Shown one piece after another: positions 22,665 to 34,019 of a DNA stretch of 64,000 bases. Numbering within the stretch: position 1 is the first letter of the stretch; every line of letters begins with the position of its first letter. Position numbers and translations under genes: made by a program. Below the pieces are notes generated by a model. That model was not told where the DNA came from and did no database searches. It saw only the letters and a list, made by a program, of their open reading frames with translations. This DNA is from Acanthococcus lagerstroemiae (taxonomy: Eukaryota > Arthropoda > Insecta > Hemiptera > Eriococcidae), in contig CM063109.1 in assembly GCA_031841125.1 (NCBI GenBank), positions 29,640,038 to 29,704,037 on the forward strand, written 5' to 3'.

Positions 22665-23484
22665 TCAAAAATCATTTTCTTCTGGCCATCTCGCTTCACT
22701 AATTCCTATTACATATATTTAATTTTATTGTTTTCATCTCTTCCTTTAAATTTTCCAATTTGCCTACTTTATTAAGCGTCCTTACATTCCTTATCCCTAT
22801 TCTTAATTCTGATACTAGGTGATCCCCGCCCGAACATCTGGATGGGAGACTTTCTACGTCCGGAATTATTATTTACTTTGTGAGTTGCCATCACAGTTGT
22901 GGTGGTGGAGATGCAGATGCATCTCCAGGGAAGAATACTAATGTAGTTTCTCCTTGACATTTTCAAAATGTGTCGAAATGGTACGTCAAGGACAATAGCT
23001 TAGGTTTTTTGTCAACAAGTAGCGCCATATACAGACGAGATAGGCCGGCGGTCCATATTAAGAACCGGTCCTCAGTGGGTTATCTTACGTTACACTTATC
23101 AATATGAAAGTACGTTCGTGCAGCAATATAAGTAATACGAGAGACAAAACATCAAAATTCTGTCTAAGATTATTCTCTGAACGGTTAATTAAAAAATCAA
23201 TTTTTGAAAATTTGAAAATTTCATCATCATTTGGCTGGATTTTTTTTTCTCCTTTGAGGAACAGAAGAAGGAAATGAAATAATACCGTGTCTTGTATCTT
23301 TTTGTTAAAGCTTATAGTGAAGGCACAATCAGACAGCGTAAGATATGAAGTAGCAGGCTTGCAAACTAATGAGTAAAGGAAAAGCCGCTTTTTTGACCTT
23401 TTGATTTTCACTTTTTTAGTGTGGTGGGTCTAACTCAGTTGACAAAAAAGTACTTAAAAACGTTTTTTCAAACAGGCACATCAT
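22665..23484 (+). repeat. LINE 3' tail, tandem copy 1
   Basis: A unit of about 820 bases beginning 'cttctggccatctcgcttca', followed directly by a second copy. It includes 'gatccccgcccgaacatctg', 'tgagttgccatcacag', 'aatatgaaagtacgttcgtg', 'ttctctgaacggtt' and 'cacaatcagacag'. Because it starts within the LINE relic it probably represents that element's 3' untranslated tail. No open frame has recognisable domains. Confidence 0.75.
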
Positions 23485-24545
23485 TTTCTTCCGGGCATCT
23501 TGCTTCACTAATTCCTATTATATCTAATTTTAATGTTCTCATCTCTTTCTTTAAATTTTTCAATTCGCCGCTACCTTATTAAGTGTCCTTACATTCCATA
23601 TCCCTAATCTCGATTCTGATATTAGGTGATCTCCGTCCGAACATCTGAATGGGAAACTTTTTACGTCCGGAATTATTATTTATTTTGTGAGTTGCCATCA
23701 CAGTGGTGATGGTGGTGGTGGTGGTGGTGGCGACGCAGGCGCATCTCCAGGGAAGAATACTGATGCAGTTTCCCCTTGGCATTTTCAACATATATTAAAA
23801 TGGTTGATCAAGGACAACAGCTTAGGTTTTTTGCCGGTAGGTAGCGCCATGTACAGACGAGTTAGGCCGGTGGTCCATATTAAGAACCGGTCCATAATAG
23901 GCTACCTTACCTTACCTTTATCAATGTGAGACTACGTTCGTGCAGCGTATAAGTACTACGTGAGATAAAAGCATCAAAATCCAGCTAAGATTATTCTCTG
24001 AACGGTTCATTAAAAAATTAATTTTTGAAAATTTGAAGATTCCAAAATTTTATTATCAATTTACTGGATTCTTATTAATTATAGAGGCAAATCACTCCAA
24101 AATCAATTTACAATTTATTAACACAAAAGACGTTTCCACATCACTGTCATCATCAGGTAACACAAACACGTGTTTGTGTTACCTGATGATGACAGTGATG
24201 TCGAATCGTCTTTTGTGTTAATAAATTGTAAATTGATTTTTGGAGTGATTAGCCTTTATAATTAATATAAATTAATCTCCTCTGCTTTACCAGTATTGAA
24301 TGGATTTTTCTTTTCATATAAGGAGCAGAAGAAGGAAATCAAACAATACCATGTTTTATATATTTTTCTTAAGGCTTAGTGAAGGCACAATCAGACAGAG
24401 TAGTAAGATATGAAGTAGTAGGCTTGCCAGCTAATGAGTAAAGGAAAAGCAGCTTTGTTGACCTCCTGTTTTCACTTTTCTAGTGTGGTGGGTCTAACTC
24501 AGTTGACAGAAAAGTACTTAAATTATTCAAACAGGCACGTTTTAA
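23485..24545 (+). repeat. LINE 3' tail, tandem copy 2 (interrupted)
   Basis: Second copy of the unit at 22665, about 85-90% alike by eye. A GTG/GGT microsatellite has grown near 23702-23732. The copy is interrupted at about 24074-24266 by a fold-back element; after it the tail resumes with 'gaatggatttttcttttcat'. Confidence 0.75.
24074..24266. mobile_element. Fold-back (palindromic) element
   Basis: Two arms of about 96 bases form a near-perfect inverted repeat with almost no loop. The centre is 'aacacaaacacgtgtttgtgtt' type sequence at about 24170. Arms contain 'caatttacaatttattaaca', 'aaaagacg' and 'catcactgtcatcatcagg', with only a handful of mismatches. It interrupts a repeat copy whose sister lacks it, so it is an insertion. 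No coding sequence. It is most simply a MITE of the fold-back type. Confidence 0.85.
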
Positions 24546-24725
24546 ACATTTGGTATAAAAGTTGGCAAGACATTTTTTATTTTCTTCTTCAGCTCGCTTT
24601 AGTTGGGAAAATATTGAATCTTTGGTCCAGATCAGGGCCAGATTAAAAGTCTGACGTGATTTTAGAAATGAGCAACCCCCCCCCCAAAAAAAAAACAACA
24701 ACAGAGAAATGTTGACAGTTTCTTC
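24546..24725. other. Unannotated DNA
   Basis: AT-rich sequence with a C-run and A-run at 24676-24698. No feature recognised. Confidence 0.3.
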
Positions 24726-25262
24726 GATTTTTGAGCTAACTTAATTTGGATCAATTTTGCGTCGAAAATTGGATTTATGAGCCTCAAATCGGGACCAACG
24801 AAATCTAATGCGATATTCGGAATCAGCGAGCCCAGAAACTCCCATTTTGTGATACTTCGTTCGAATTTTCAAGCCAATTGAATTTTGCTTATTTTGGGTC
24901 TTAAATTTGGATTTTGGACAAAAATCGGAGCCGGATTTTAAAAACAGTTTGGATCCATGAAATCGGAATTATCAATCCAGGAAACCTCTCTTTTGATACT
25001 TTCTTCAAGGCTTTAAGCTATTTTAATTTTGCATATTTGGGGTCCAAAATTTGGGTTTGTGTCAAAATCTGCTCAGCATCGGAGAATAATATATTGCAGT
25101 AATTGGACACAGATACTCAAAAAATCTATTTCGATATTTTGTTCTAATTTTCAAGCCAATTTAATTTGGCTCATTTTGGGTATAAAATTAGGATTATTGT
25201 GCTTAAATCGGAGCCGAATCAAAAACTTGATGCGACCCAAGGAACCCCTGTTACAGTAATTC
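24726..25262 (+). repeat. Degenerate minisatellite, unit about 150 bases
   Basis: Roughly four imperfect copies of a unit with the phrases 'aatt..gct.attttgggt', 'aaa.ttggattt.tg', 'aaatcggagcc', 'gatact..ttc.aattttc' and 'aagccaattgaatttt'. Overlapping short frames are by-products. Confidence 0.65.
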
Positions 25263-26570
25263 ATTCTTATCTTTTTCGTTTAATATTCCAAATGTGATGG
25301 TACATCCGAGTCACTCTTGGGGGAGGGGGGAGAAATTTTTCTACTCGAAAAAAAACTAGATCTTGTCCCTTGAAGGTTCATTTTGCTCCCACAAAGAGAT
25401 CTAACTTTACGTTCAAAAAAAGGAGGGACCGCTTCGTGAAACACATTGTATAAGAGAGATGTTGTCTTATTAGCAGTTTTTGTCTCCGAGGAGAGGTAGA
25501 AATTAGATTTCCAGTATATAGAGAGATAAATTAATTATAACAGATACAGCTGGTGTAGTTTTCGCGAATCTATGATTTGCATTTCCGGGTCTTACTGTGT
25601 GACCCAGTAACAGCTCATGCGGGAGGGACATTATCTTCTGTACGAAACTCCGAGTATCTCTCACCTTAATCATGCGTGAGTTTGAAACTTTTTTTATACT
25701 GTTTTTCTCTCTTTTTTTGTAATTCCAATCACGTTACGCGATCTCGATTCTCGCGTTTGTCGACATCGTACACTTCTATTACCATAACTAGTTCTTGCCG
25801 TAATCCCGTTTTTGTTTTGTTTTGTTTTTCGATCTCCTCTCGCCGTTTAATTAATATCGATACGCTAATGATATAAAATTGTTATTTGATTTTTAACGCC
25901 GATCGCGCTGAATTTTAAGTGTTCTCAAATAGTTGGCCACCTAGCGCACTCTCGGGGCTCTGGACGCTCTCTCGCCCTCTTGAACCTCGTTAGTGCGCGA
26001 TCGACTTTTATCCTTACTAATAAGCCACTAATTGGTCACGTATTTTTCGCTAATAAAAATTAGTCGATTGTTTGCAAATTATAACGATGACCGTTGGTCT
26101 TATCGTCGAACAAGGAAAAGATTTTAGCCGAAGACTATACGGTATACGGTACCGCGGATGCCGGAACACAATGCGCGCTGCCTTTTGCACCTTGCGCTTG
26201 CCCGGGGGACGCTTTACACGGCCGATTAATTAACGGCAAAGGCCACGTACGGCCGGATTCTCGGCTAATATTAGGGTCGGCTTAATGAAGCTCGAGATTT
26301 CGATGTAGTACACGGAATAAATATATCGCGCTGTGCGGACTCAGGACGGGGGACACGGACGACTGGACTGTGTAAAGCTACCGGAGCGATTTATAGGCAC
26401 TTCGGCAGCGTGTATATTTTATGTCTGTATGCTGTCTGCTGCGCTTTGGAAAGGCGCGGACGAAGCAATCGAATGATACAGACCGCTTTCGAGGCCGATA
26501 GTGCTACAAATGAGCTACCGTTTGGTCACCCGCGGTGCAAGCGCTGTGATTGACGACGTGCGTGGGTCAC
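25263..26570. other. Unannotated DNA with CpG-rich unique block
   Basis: 25440-25535 holds another copy of the 'tatatagagagata' tail. From about 25600 the DNA is CpG-rich and non-repetitive, with homeodomain-type words (ctaatta, ttaattaa) near 26030-26230. No coding frame with motifs is found. It may be a cis-regulatory stretch. Confidence 0.35.
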
Positions 26571-26913
26571 GTTCTCATTACGACAGAATGTAGTATCAGG
26601 CTGGAGGAGCAGATCACTGACAGCGGTGGCAGTTGAGAAGTTCTGACAGGTCTCGGATCCGACCCCGCTTTTTGGCCTTTCCAGTACGTATAATGGCTCA
26701 ATAGGGAAGTAAACAAGTTCTCAATATTGATGTAATGTAAACTCAAAGACCACGTCATCAAAAGCAAATACTCGTTTTCGTTTCTTTTGTAGACCGAATA
26801 GATCGCGAGCTATGATTTCTTGAGGATTGGCGGCAATAAAATCAGCACCTCGATGTGAAAATGGTAGTTGTGACGTCATAATCTGTACCCACGCTTAGGC
26901 TCTTTACTCTGTA
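26571..26913. other. Unannotated DNA
   Basis: No supported feature. A CRE-like 'tgacgtca' lies near 26871. Confidence 0.3.
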
Positions 26914-27063
26914 GGCCGTCCCACAAAAAGTAACTGTGATGTCATCGATTGCGATGAATGTTTCGGTGTTCGCGGGGGAAGACTCGCCCTATCCTCTTCT
27001 CCCGCGAACACCGAAATATTAATCGAAATCGATGGCGTCACAGATACTTTTCCTGGGACGGAC
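26914..27063. mobile_element. 150-base hairpin MITE flanked by TA
   Basis: Arms of about 60 bases pair with about 80% identity: 'ccgtcccacaaaaagtaact' and 'ttcggtgttcgcggg' on the left match 'cccgcgaacaccgaaat' and 'tacttttcctgggacgg' on the right. The spacer is about 20 bases. TA dinucleotides border both ends, as in Tc1/mariner-type insertions. No coding sequence. Confidence 0.75.
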
Positions 27064-27485
27064 TATTGGGATGTGGAATAAAATGTAGAGAGCGCTCGTA
27101 ACACTACACTCACGCACAAACACTAACAAACACATGTACGGAAGCTGAGCGATCAAAATCGATAGTACCTATCATTTAATACGGTGAGCAAAAGATCGAC
27201 CTCGTTTTATGAGGATGGCACGCGCTAGTTTGTTTCGGAGACTGTTTTGATTTGTAGCCAATGTTACAGAAAAATTATTTCAATGAACGTTTATCCTCAT
27301 ATAACTATAAATGTTTCAATATAATATCGAGTCATCGCCTATACATTTCTTATGGGAGCAATTAATCTGATCACTCAAACTAGATAGGTTTCCAACTCTG
27401 CCCCTGGGTTTCAGCCATTTCGATTCCACAGTACTTGGGTGCAGTGTTCAAATGAAATCAACGTTTATTATGCGAGGCACACAGC
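27064..27485. other. Unannotated DNA
   Basis: Nothing recognisable. Confidence 0.3.
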
Positions 27486-27489
27486 TTAC

Positions 27490-29105
27490 AATATACTATT
27501 ACATTCCAGTATATCTTCGGTAATTTGTACCCCCCCCCCCCATGGCCCATAGAAGGCAATGGTCTGACTCACTCTCTCCCACTCTTTTCGGTCTACATTG
27601 CTTTTCTGGAAGTGTTCGTTCTGCAAAAATTTGTCGATTTCGTCCTCCATTTGGTTCTCTGTTTACCTTTCTCTCTTTTCCTATGACTGAGAAACCAGAA
27701 GGTCGCTTGATAGGCCCACTTGGTGAGGAGTAGTCTTGTGACGTGCCCTGTCCCATTTCAAGTTTCTTATGATTTCTATACATTTTTTCGTTTTTGGTAA
27801 TTTTCTCTTGATAGATTTTAGACTTATACTGTCTTTTAGTTTCAAACCCAAAATCGAACGCATCATAGAATTTTGCATAGTTTCTATTTTATTGATTAGC
27901 TTAGAGGTAATGACCCATGGAAGGGATACTTATGTAAGCTCTGCTATTACGCACATGTTGAAAATTTCCGATTTTTGTTTGTTATTAAAGTTTCCTTTGA
28001 ATGTGACCATTTCTTCCAGGAAAGCGTGATATTCTACTTGAAATTTCTTTGTCGTTTCCGTTTTTGAGGGAACTCAGTGGGCCCGGATAGGTGGTTTCTG
28101 ATACTATCTCTAGTTCATTATTTTCTAGAAAACTTTTATCCGGGTTTATCGAGTCCGTGCGAATTTTAGATGTCCCAGAGTTGATAGTTGAGCCTGCTTT
28201 CTTACCTCTGCTTTGTTTAGCTCACTAAGCATTTCCTACGGCTTGCCCCTGGACTCAGATATTAAGATATGTCGTTTAACCCTCTTATCTAAGAATATTT
28301 GGAAATATAGTCCTGTTTTATTAGTGATAATTCTGCTTTTTGGGTTTGAGTACATTTTTTGGACTATGTTGATCAGCTGACCGGGAATCCCCTAGTTTTT
28401 TTAGTGCAGTAACTATGAAGCCATGGTGCAAGGAATCGAAAGCTTTGCTGTAATCTATAAATGCAAGATTTATGTTGAATTTGTATTCGTTTGATTTTTT
28501 GATAATTTGGTTAATTGTTAGGAGCTGGTCTAAAGTAAAGTAATTTTTTCTAAACCCGGCTTTTTTGGGAGTGTCTTAGTGTTATCTCTAATAATTTTGA
28601 AAATATTTTTGATGTTGTGGAGCATAGGCTGATAGGTCTGATGTTACCTATATTGTGTCGGTCCTTTTTTTTTAAAGAGTAAAACGATGTCCAAACAGTC
28701 CCAGCTTTTGCGTAATTCACCTGCCGTTAAAATTTCATTAAATAAATGAGTTAATGCGTTAATCATTCCCTTCCCGCCATTTATTATATGTTCGTTCCGT
28801 ACTCCATCGTTCCCTGGGGCTTAATTTTTGTTAAAATCTTTAACTACATTTCTTATCTCCGATTTCAGAAAGGGGGGTTCTGACATTCCTGGTATGCCGA
28901 TTGGTTCCAAACCATCTTCACGCATTGGTGCGCCATGTCTCCCCTGGGGTTTGTTGCCAACGAGTTTATCCTCTCCCTGGCATAGATCTTCCTAGCTGTT
29001 GTATCGTACAGATAAATTGTTTGTTAAGATCGTGGAGTCAAGTTTCTATTGAGCTATTTCATATTTTTTGCATCTTCGAGGACCGAGCTAATCATATCAT
29101 GCCTC
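27490..29105 (-). pseudogene. LINE relic with RT core and C-terminus
   Basis: Minus-strand blocks in order: a linker (FLKSEIRNVVKDFNKN, then APGNDGVRNEHIINGG, with a stop between) at 28900-28760; NALTHLFNEILTAGELRKSW near 28740; AGFRKNYFTLDQLLTINQII near 28540; AFIDYSKAFDS near 28440, the intact RT motif with its catalytic Asp. The palm with the YADD box is not readable. 27880-27500 gives MQNSMMRSILGLKLKDSI, then ETMQ-type and IIRNLKWDRARH blocks of the C-terminal tail. Many frameshifts are present. A stretch up to 29105 may be the preceding linker. It is decayed and inactive. Confidence 0.7.
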
Positions 29106-29954
29106 CTTGATATTCCTACTCTCTTTGCAGGATCTTGATTTTTTTTAATACGATGATCAGCTCAACCTTGTACTTTGCGGATTTTTTTTGTTTGTTTAAA
29201 AGTGCCAGTGTTATCAGAAGTAATAATTGAATTCTGCTCTGGGATGTGCCAAAATTTCTGCTGACGTCTGTTCAAAATGAGCGAGAATTTAGATGCTAAA
29301 ATTAAATTGCTAAAAATGAAAACTTCTGCTAGATTTAGCAGCGAAAATGCTGTTCGGACATCACTACTTGGGCTACCGAAAGCGGATGATAGCAATCAAA
29401 CATGGGGATTTTTCTTTCTGTTGTCTTTCTTTCTTTTTTGATGCTGTGAGGGTTACCGTTTTTTTTTTTTAATTTCGCATAAATATTGTTGAATATTTTT
29501 CGAATAACGACCATATTTTCTGTGAAGTCCGGGATGTTTATACGTATGTAGAGTTAACACATCTCAGGAAAATAGACCTAAATTGAAGATATCTTTGCCC
29601 CCGGGGTGTGCACTAGTTTGCGAGAAAAAATAAAATTTAACTGGCAAGTATAATATACAATTCCATCTCTTTCTGTTTTACAAGCAAGGCGAAGGAGGAA
29701 AATTTGTTTTGATTATTGATTAACAAACAAATTATGGTTTCTACTTCGTATTTTCTTTTGGTTCTGATGAATGACGGATCTAGGGAGCAATTCTGGGTGG
29801 TCAAGCTTTAGAACCTGTGGACGTACCGATGGGGGAGAGCTTCCCTCCTCCTCCCCTCTCCTGTAGGAATTTTTTACTTAGCAGTTGGGAAAATTTACCA
29901 TTTCTGTTAGGTGGAATTGGAAAATTTTGGTAGAGTTGGAAAAATCTAACAAGT
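29106..29954. other. Unannotated AT-rich DNA
   Basis: No motif found. A 77-codon minus-strand frame at 29162-29395 sits upstream of the LINE and might be gag debris, but nothing in it is diagnostic. Confidence 0.3.
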
Positions 29955-30180
29955 CGAAAGGTTTTTTTTTTGTTTTGTTTGTTTTGTTTTGTTTGTTTTT
30001 TTTGTTTTTTTTTGGCTTTGATACTTGAGAATTTTGAGTTGAGAATTTGGAAGAACTCAACAAGTCAAAAGTTTTTTGTTTTTTTTTGTTTCAATACTTT
30101 GGAATTTTGAGTTGAATGAGTTGGAACTTTCACACTCTTCCCCTTCTCCCCAGAAAAACCTCTTCGGTACGTCTCTGTTC
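29955..30180 (+). repeat. T/G-rich tandem stretch
   Basis: Runs of tttg and gtttt alternate with 'gaattttgagttgagaat', which appears twice (near 30030 and 30100), each time after a poly-T block and 'aactcaacaagtcaaaag' type phrase. It is a degenerate tandem of about 95-125 bases. Confidence 0.6.
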
Positions 30181-30560
30181 GAACCAAAGGTTTTGAAAAA
30201 TCTGACTGTATCTTAACGAGTCTTACAGAAAATCAGAAGAGCCTGAGTAGGGTCCTAATGAATCTAACTTCTAATTAGAGTCTTGAAGAGTCTGAACTTA
30301 GTCTTTAAAAATATGTAGATACAGTTTTATGGATTCTGACAAATCAGCCAGTTAGTTATAAAATGTTGATGAATCTTGTCTAAATCTCGAATAAACTCGG
30401 CAGGCTGAATAAAAACCTACCAGAGCTCTGAGAAAGTTCATCAAAAGGCCTAAATACAATCCCAATGTTAGAGAACCATTAACAGAGTTCTAAAAAGATC
30501 TCTAGAGCTTTTGATTTGACGAAGTTCTGGAGAATCTTTATGAAATCTTTAATGAATTTT
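30181..30560 (+). repeat. 'agtct' diffuse repeat, block 4
   Basis: Phrases such as 'agtcttgaagagtctgaa' and 'gaatcttgtctaaatctcg' place this in the family described at 9478, but it is more diverged. Confidence 0.5.
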
Positions 30561-31288
30561 TGACGAAGTTTCAGAATGGAGGTTCACCTCGTCGTTAATT
30601 TTGAATATTTCATCAAATATTTTCTCTAGTCTCGTAAAGTCAATTATCATGCAATTATTTTCATCAAAGTTTTTATAAATAAGCAAAATCAACATTTTTT
30701 AATCATGTGGAGGGGGGGGGGGTCCGAAATTCGATTTTGATGTTATTCTGACTGAAACTGTTACTATAATACTCTCACAGGGAGCTACGACCTGTTTTAA
30801 TTAGTTAAGGAAGACATAACTACTCCAGTCACATCATCAGTTTGTAAAACTATTTCTTCATGTTTTTTTGATCACAAACCCTGTGCCATTATGTTGATAC
30901 TAAAAGCAGGTCTTGTGAGTGTTAAACATAAACTGTGACTGTATTAAGTGAATGTACTGAGCTACCAAACATAAAACTGAGAACTAAACTAATGTCGTGG
31001 CTAGCTGATCGAGGGAGAAGGATCGCAAATTCTGTTGGCGCTAGGTTTCTTCCAAAAAAGTGCCAAAGAAAGGTCCATGCTCTTTCAAATAGTGCTGAAG
31101 AAAGAACTGAATTTTTTCAGAAGGGGGTTTAAACATTAGGCTACTTTGTATTCTCCTTGAAGGATGGGAAATGAAAAAGTTGATCAGAATTAAGAAATTA
31201 TGTCTATTATATAAATATGAGAACTTGGATACTTTGAATAGTTTTTGGTACCAACATTTTTGAATCAAAAACTCATTATGATACAAGG
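30561..31288. other. Unannotated DNA
   Basis: AT-rich, with a G-run at 30712-30722. No feature recognised. Confidence 0.3.
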
Positions 31289-31598
31289 TTCATATATTAC
31301 AAAGGTTACCTCGGTGCGAACGCAACCCGCTACACATCACGCGGCACGGAAGTCTAATTAACACAGGCGCTTATGGACGAAAACAGTTCTTCCGCGTTTT
31401 TCTCGGAAAATACTTATTTATATGAAAAATTTATGAGTGAAAGTTGTAGCCCTTGTTATTTCCTTTCCAATGAGTGTAGTTGCAATTTTTTTGGTTAAGA
31501 TAGGAGTAAATACATTGGTTTAAATAGGAGCTCACGCCTTTCGAGACTTCCGTGACACTTGCCCCTTAGCGATCGAGGTAACCTTTGTAATATATGAA
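31289..31598. mobile_element. 310-base MITE with long terminal inverted repeats
   Basis: The ends 'ttcatatattacaaaggtta' plus 'cctcg' and its reverse complement are perfect for about 25 bases. A second inverted match follows inside ('cacggaagtct' / 'agacttccgtg'), so the terminal repeat extends to about 60 bases with interruptions. The interior is non-coding, with 'gttgtagcccttgttatttc'. TTA/TAA flank the 'caaaggttacctcg' core, so the exact end and target duplication are ambiguous. Confidence 0.8.
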
Positions 31599-31974
31599 AC
31601 TTGAATATGATATAAAGAATATCATAATAAATTAATCAATTTTTTGGCACTGAAATTTCAGCGTCAGCAACCTAATTACAAGATATAGGCAGTCCCTCAA
31701 AGAATCGATTTTCGACTTTTTGTCCTTTCGAATAATTTATATAATAAAGAGCTATCACACGGCAAGGTATCGTGTCTACTACAACACTATTTTGACGTCT
31801 GAAATGGTACCTTATAGAGTCCGAATTTAAGCACATTATCTTGAAAACGCTCTCCTCTAAGATCACGATTTCGACGGACTTACACGTTCCTTTATGAAAG
31901 GTCACATTTATTTATTTATAAAAATTCTCTGAAGAAGTAAAAAATGGCTAAAAGGTGGTCAAAAAAAGAGTATA
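31599..31974. other. Unannotated DNA
   Basis: No recognisable feature. Confidence 0.3.
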
Positions 31975-32290
31975 GAGTTGAAAAGAGTTAAATTTTCACA
32001 GTGGGGCGATCTTCAACCCAAAATAGTGCTAGATCAGAGCAAGGTGTAACAGGCCCAACTATCCGTGCTGAATAGACTGAAAAAGTGCTGTTTTAGCCCC
32101 GAAAGTGCCAAAATTGTAACACTAAGAATAATAAGAAAAAAAAGAATGTGGTTTAGAAAAGATAGAAAGTACAGGTGTGCAGGAGACAAAAGACTTTTGT
32201 TAAACGCTGGCATCGTGTTACGCAAAAACTGAGCGGGCTGGACGATTAGACGATTCATACAATAATGCACATTCGAAAGGAGAGGGTCGC
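31975..32290 (+). repeat. Dispersed repeat family D2, copy 1
   Basis: It shares 'gagacaaaagac.tttgtta', 'gcatcgtgttacgcaa', 'ctggacgatt' and 'acattcg.aaggag' with 37800-38110 and 47760-48035. Its nature is unknown; no domain is readable on either strand. Confidence 0.6.
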
Positions 32291-33125
32291 AGCGCTGCCA
32301 TTTCCAAGGGCGTAGCGGTGCGAATTTATTGTGGAGGTGAGAATCTAACTGTTTTAGCGAAAAAAAGAAGTTCGTGGGATGCGTGAATTTGCCAGCTGAG
32401 CACCTGAAATTGTCAGTTTGCCAACTGTGAAAGAGTGCGGGGACGAGCCCCTGCTGGCTGCAGCCCTGGCCAGCTGTACTGAGTAGTTTGAAAGAAAGAA
32501 AAGAGAACTATAGTATTTGGCATCTACTGGTCATACTCATACAAGTCACACAGAAGTCGTACAATTAAATCAATGGTCATACAAGTCGTACAAAAGTCTT
32601 ACAACTGCCTCTAATTACTTACAAATTTGGTAAGTCTTCCTGAACAATCGCAATATTTCTTATCAAAATATATGACCAAATTGAGATCTAACCGAAAAAT
32701 TCTGTTCTTGGCAATAATTCGTTCGTTATTATTGAAGTTTCTTCAAAGTTTTTGTTTGCAATTAGCACGTTTTTGAATCCCCCCCCCCTTGTGGAAATTA
32801 TGTTGAGACGTGATAATGATCCGAAAAACGGTCGTACAAAAGTCACACACCTATTTGATAGACACCCTAAGTATCAATACAGATAGTTCATCGAGAAGCT
32901 ATTGATACTACCGATGGTCATTTTTCGCGATAATCGAAATTATCGACAGTGTCCGTCAGTGGCGTCCACAAATCAGCGGAAGACGGGGCCGAGCAGCTGG
33001 GCGCGGATCGAGCTCGCGAAATGACAACTTGCATTTGTCAGGTCGTGACTGACATGGCTGCGACTGACATGACGTCGGCCGACGGAGATTTAGTGGCTTC
33101 GCCGCATGCCGCCGCCTGCCGCATG
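32291..33125. other. Unannotated DNA, CpG-rich at the right end
   Basis: 32291-32930 is AT-rich without features (C-run near 32780). From 32950 it is CpG-rich, with repeated 'gactgacatg' words and one CRE-like 'tgacgtc' near 33069. This block lies just upstream of the TATA box and is best read as its promoter region. An open frame across it (32949-33188) runs through the TATA box and is probably not coding. Confidence 0.4.
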
Positions 33126-33131
33126 CTTCCT

Positions 33132-33190
33132 TATAAAAAGGGTCGTCTTGTCGGAACCGCGGAAAGTATTCAAAGTGGACGCATATAGAG
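33132..33190 (+). promoter_or_regulatory. TATA promoter and possible non-coding first exon
   Basis: TATAAAAAG at 33132-33140 sits in GC-rich DNA, which makes it stand out. A start of transcription about 30 bases downstream would give a short exon ending at a good donor, 'tatagag|gtacgt' (33190/33191). Possible acceptors before the ORF are 'tttttcgcag' (ends 33482, better pyrimidine tract) and 'attgaatatcag' (ends 33659). A first non-coding exon is common in insect peptide genes. Confidence 0.45.
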
Positions 33191-33676
33191 GTACGTACGC
33201 CGTACGTACCAATTAACCGATCAATTACTTCGCATCAATCGGACGGATAGCTCATTGGCATTTTTCATTCATCTTGTAGGATCGACCATCGACGTGGGTC
33301 ATCGGGATCCGAAATTTATTGCTCGCCCGTTCCACTAAACCTGTCAGGTACAGTTACAGTCGAAGAAAAGGAAAACGGGATTACAGAATTAGATTCTTAT
33401 ATGCATAATCTACATTGTAAAGCATTCGAATTTAATAAACGGGTAATGACTGAACAATATATCAAGTTACCGTTTTTCGCAGATGCGTTTTGAATGTGTA
33501 CATGTTATACGTACGAGTATTCTTGGTGGCGTGCAAAAGATATGTGTACACGCCGATGCGATGGCCTTTGCATATGTATGAGCGTCTGCTGCGGTCAACA
33601 TTGTCTCTGTCATTTTGGCGAAATGTCGCCGAGAAACGACTCGGCGTATTGAATATCAGCCAAATTGAAATTTCGC

Positions 33677-33877
33677 ATGCGGATTGTATTACTTTTCTGC
33701 CTTTCGATCAACGTCTCCGCGCAGCAGGGTCTGAATTCGGCGGACAGTAAACGGGAATGCGAACTTTGGAAGATCGATTTCGCGAATAGTTGTAGGTTAG
33801 GAAGTCGAATTAAACGAACGAGGACGATTTCGCGCCCACAATTCAGGTTGCCTGGATTAGCTATAGTCGGTTGTTGA
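33677..33877 (+). CDS. Candidate secreted peptide / neuropeptide precursor, 66 aa
   Basis: The first ATG gives MRIVLLFCLSINVSA followed by QQ: a short charged start, a hydrophobic core and a VSA-type cleavage site, so a signal peptide about 15 residues long. After it, KR at about residues 25-26 and KR at about 46-47 enclose a 19-residue segment (ECELWKIDFANSCRLGSRI) with two cysteines ten residues apart, able to form a loop. The C-terminal 19 residues end in Cys. Lys-Arg-bounded peptides with a single disulfide are usual for insect neuropeptides, and the layout faintly recalls elevenin, but the cysteine spacing differs and I do not recognise a family. A TATA box lies upstream and AATAAA 22 bases past the stop. 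The bases before the ATG are a poor start context. It could still be chance. Confidence 0.45.
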   Translation: MRIVLLFCLSINVSAQQGLNSADSKRECELWKIDFANSCRLGSRIKRTRTISRPQFRLPGLAIVGC

Positions 33878-33898
33878 GTGACCTTTTAACCGTGCGAT

Positions 33899-33904
33899 CA
33901 ATAA
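33899..33904 (+). terminator. Polyadenylation signal for the candidate peptide gene
   Basis: A canonical AATAAA ('gatcaataaaaatcc') lies 22 bases after the TGA stop of the 66-codon ORF. A GT-rich element downstream is not obvious. Confidence 0.45.
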
Positions 33905-34019
33905 AAATCCGGAATTGATGTCTCTTAAACCGCCAAACTGCAACTCATTCTTGTCCAAGGAAAAAAGGGGAATTTCGCGATTCGTACCCGAGTTTCGTCA
34001 ACTCTGAATTTTACATTTC

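Noticed and set aside
24074..24266. Terminal hairpin of an integrated single-stranded DNA virus
   Set aside because: No viral gene lies nearby and the palindrome sits within a LINE tail copy; a fold-back transposable element is simpler.
32949..33188. 79-codon frame overlapping the TATA box
   Set aside because: It runs through the promoter elements and its first codon is not an ATG with good context; repeated 'gactgacatg' words explain the open frame.
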